From Tenacibaculum sp. MAR_2010_89 (GTDB taxonomy: Bacteria; Bacteroidota; Bacteroidia; Flavobacteriales; Flavobacteriaceae): a DNA stretch of 64,000 nt. This document shows, one piece after another, positions 63,202 to 64,000 of this stretch. The translations under genes were made by a program, and so were the position numbers. The stretch covers positions 2,232,001 through 2,296,000 of the forward strand of contig NZ_FNUB01000005.1 of assembly GCF_900105985.1 (NCBI RefSeq). Reading direction: 5' to 3'. The notes below the pieces were generated by a model. The model was given only the letters and a program-made list of their open reading frames with translations, searched no databases and was not told the origin of the DNA. How positions within the stretch are numbered: the first letter of the stretch is position 1; each line of letters opens with the position of its first letter.

Positions 63202-63693
63202 ATGGAAAACTTCTTAACTTTTTTAACAGAACATTCCAGTGGCATTATAATACTTATTTTGCTTATGTTTTCTTGTTTAATAATGATAAACTGGCTTGCA
63301 AAAATTTTTAATTGGGGTAAGTACAAAAACCCCGAAGTTAATAGTAAAGACTATGGTAATTTAATTTATGTAACAACGCAATTTTTTGCTAATTTAATAA
63401 ATGATTTTAAGCACTTTTTAGCTTTAGTTATCATAATAATTTTTGCTGGTTTAATAGTGTATTCTATGGCAGCTACTCCAGATTTTAATAATAAAATGAA
63501 AGCGTTACAACTTGTAATAGCTTCATTAGGAGGTATAGTTGGTACAGTCATAGGATATTATTTTGGAGAATCTGCAGCAAGAACGAATTCATCTAGAATA
63601 ACAACAACAAATGAGGTTACTCAATTAGACACTATTGAAAATAATTCAATAGAAGAAGAAATTCAACAAGCTCCTGAAATTGAAGAAAATTAA
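63202..63693 (+). CDS. two-TM membrane protein paired with the YEATS-domain gene
   Basis: 163 aa. Two or three hydrophobic stretches: about 12-34 (SGIIILILLMFSCLIMINWLA), 72-92 (FLALVIIIIFAGLIVYSM) and a Gly-rich 105-125 (LVIASLGGIVGTVIGYYFG), with GYYFGESAA at its end. The C-terminus is a Thr/Glu/Asn-rich cytoplasmic or periplasmic tail of about 40 residues. I do not recognise a named family. Only 6 bp separate its stop from the next ATG, so the two products are likely made together. A signalling or membrane-anchor role for the YEATS partner is inferred. Confidence 0.65.
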   Translation: MENFLTFLTEHSSGIIILILLMFSCLIMINWLAKIFNWGKYKNPEVNSKDYGNLIYVTTQFFANLINDFKHFLALVIIIIFAGLIVYSMAATPDFNNKMKALQLVIASLGGIVGTVIGYYFGESAARTNSSRITTTNEVTQLDTIENNSIEEEIQQAPEIEEN

Positions 63694-63699
63694 GAGGTT

Positions 63700-64000
63700 A
63701 TGAATAGTAGAGTAAAAACATATGATATAAAAGTACGTGACTCGATTTTTAGCCCGAATAAAAAAGGGGTAAATAAAGAGTTGATTGCTCATTATAAAAA
63801 AAATACATCTAGAAGTAGTAAAACACTATATAAAGTATATTTATTTATAGAGGGTAAAGATTTGCCTTTTATTAAAAAAGTTAAATATACACTACATAAA
63901 ACCTTTAGAAACCCAGTTAAAACCATTGAAAGAAAATCTGATAATACAAATTGTTCATTAGTAATTTGGACATGGGGCCTTTTTAATATAAAAGTTGAAT
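63700..64000 (+). CDS. YEATS-domain protein (prokaryotic YEATS), 3' end cut by window edge
   Basis: ATG 63700, 100 codons visible before the edge; about the first 45 residues are variable and basic (HYKKNTSRSSKTL). From residue 46 the sequence aligns with the YEATS core of eukaryotic GAS41/AF9: YKVYLFIEGKDLPFIKKVKY, then TLHKTFRNPVKTIER and VIWTWGLFNIKVE. In eukaryotes the matching stretch is KKIQFKLHESYGNP and GWGEFEI, where the His/Ser/Tyr loop and the WG block form the acyl-lysine binding cradle. Bacterial YEATS proteins are rare and uncharacterised. Full domain architecture lies outside the window. Confidence 0.72.
   Translation, partial: MNSRVKTYDIKVRDSIFSPNKKGVNKELIAHYKKNTSRSSKTLYKVYLFIEGKDLPFIKKVKYTLHKTFRNPVKTIERKSDNTNCSLVIWTWGLFNIKVE

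Overview
The window looks like a chromosomal segment of a marine-type Flavobacteriia (Bacteroidota; Tenacibaculum/Polaribacter-like by gene content, genus inferred only). Evidence: very AT-rich DNA, no Shine-Dalgarno-like sites, promoters of the Bacteroidota form TTG-N19..23-TAnnTTTG, and families typical of the phylum (DUF5606, DUF4199, head-GIN/DUF2807, an RND pump fused to its outer-membrane channel, a TAnnTTTG-driven rpsF-rpsR-rplI operon). No tRNA, rRNA, CRISPR array, insertion sequence or prophage was seen.

Layout. 1-1.6 kb: divergent SpoIIM-like (cut by the left edge) and RDD membrane proteins. 1.7-8.6 kb: metal-efflux block (His-rich small exported protein, CzcA-type RND-OMF fusion, adaptor lipoprotein, CDF transporter). 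8.7-13.1 kb: prohibitin, sterol-desaturase family enzyme, ribosomal S6-S18-L9 operon, lysA. 13.4-17.0 kb: small lipoprotein and an ECF sigma operon with an anti-sigma-like protein, a truncated second copy of its N-terminus, and two exported surface-type proteins. 17.2-23.7 kb: HMG-CoA lyase, zinc-metallopeptidase-like protein, 5'-nucleotidase, mazG/DUF5606/def/ruvX operon and dapD.

23.8-43.5 kb is a surface-glycan region. Five + strand glycosyltransferase genes, the last carrying bacterial sialyltransferase motifs, converge on a - strand nonulosonic (pseudaminic-type) acid operon: pseC, aldo/keto reductase, pseF, class III aminotransferase, pseG-GNAT fusion, pseI. After the CCA-adding enzyme come a GT90 enzyme, an MsbA-like ABC exporter, a GT4, a phosphosugar mutase and a polyprenyl-phosphate-type GT2. 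The logical reading is nucleotide-sugar supply, CMP-nonulosonate synthesis, transfer and export; pseB is not in the window.

43.6-64 kb: DUF4199 protein, SRP RNA, xerD, an ABC-F ATPase with one degenerate ATP site, a thioredoxin-fold lipoprotein without CxxC, a DEAD-box helicase with a leader, an FdhF/YdeP oxidoreductase, a protein made of two tandem copies of one domain, a MocR/PdxR regulator with a clear palindromic operator facing a PPOX/GNAT/DUF1272/DinB operon, prmC, ribD and neighbours. At the right edge a two-gene module pairs a two-TM protein with a protein whose visible 100 residues match a YEATS domain, rare in bacteria. That module and the modified nonulosonate operon are the most interesting parts.
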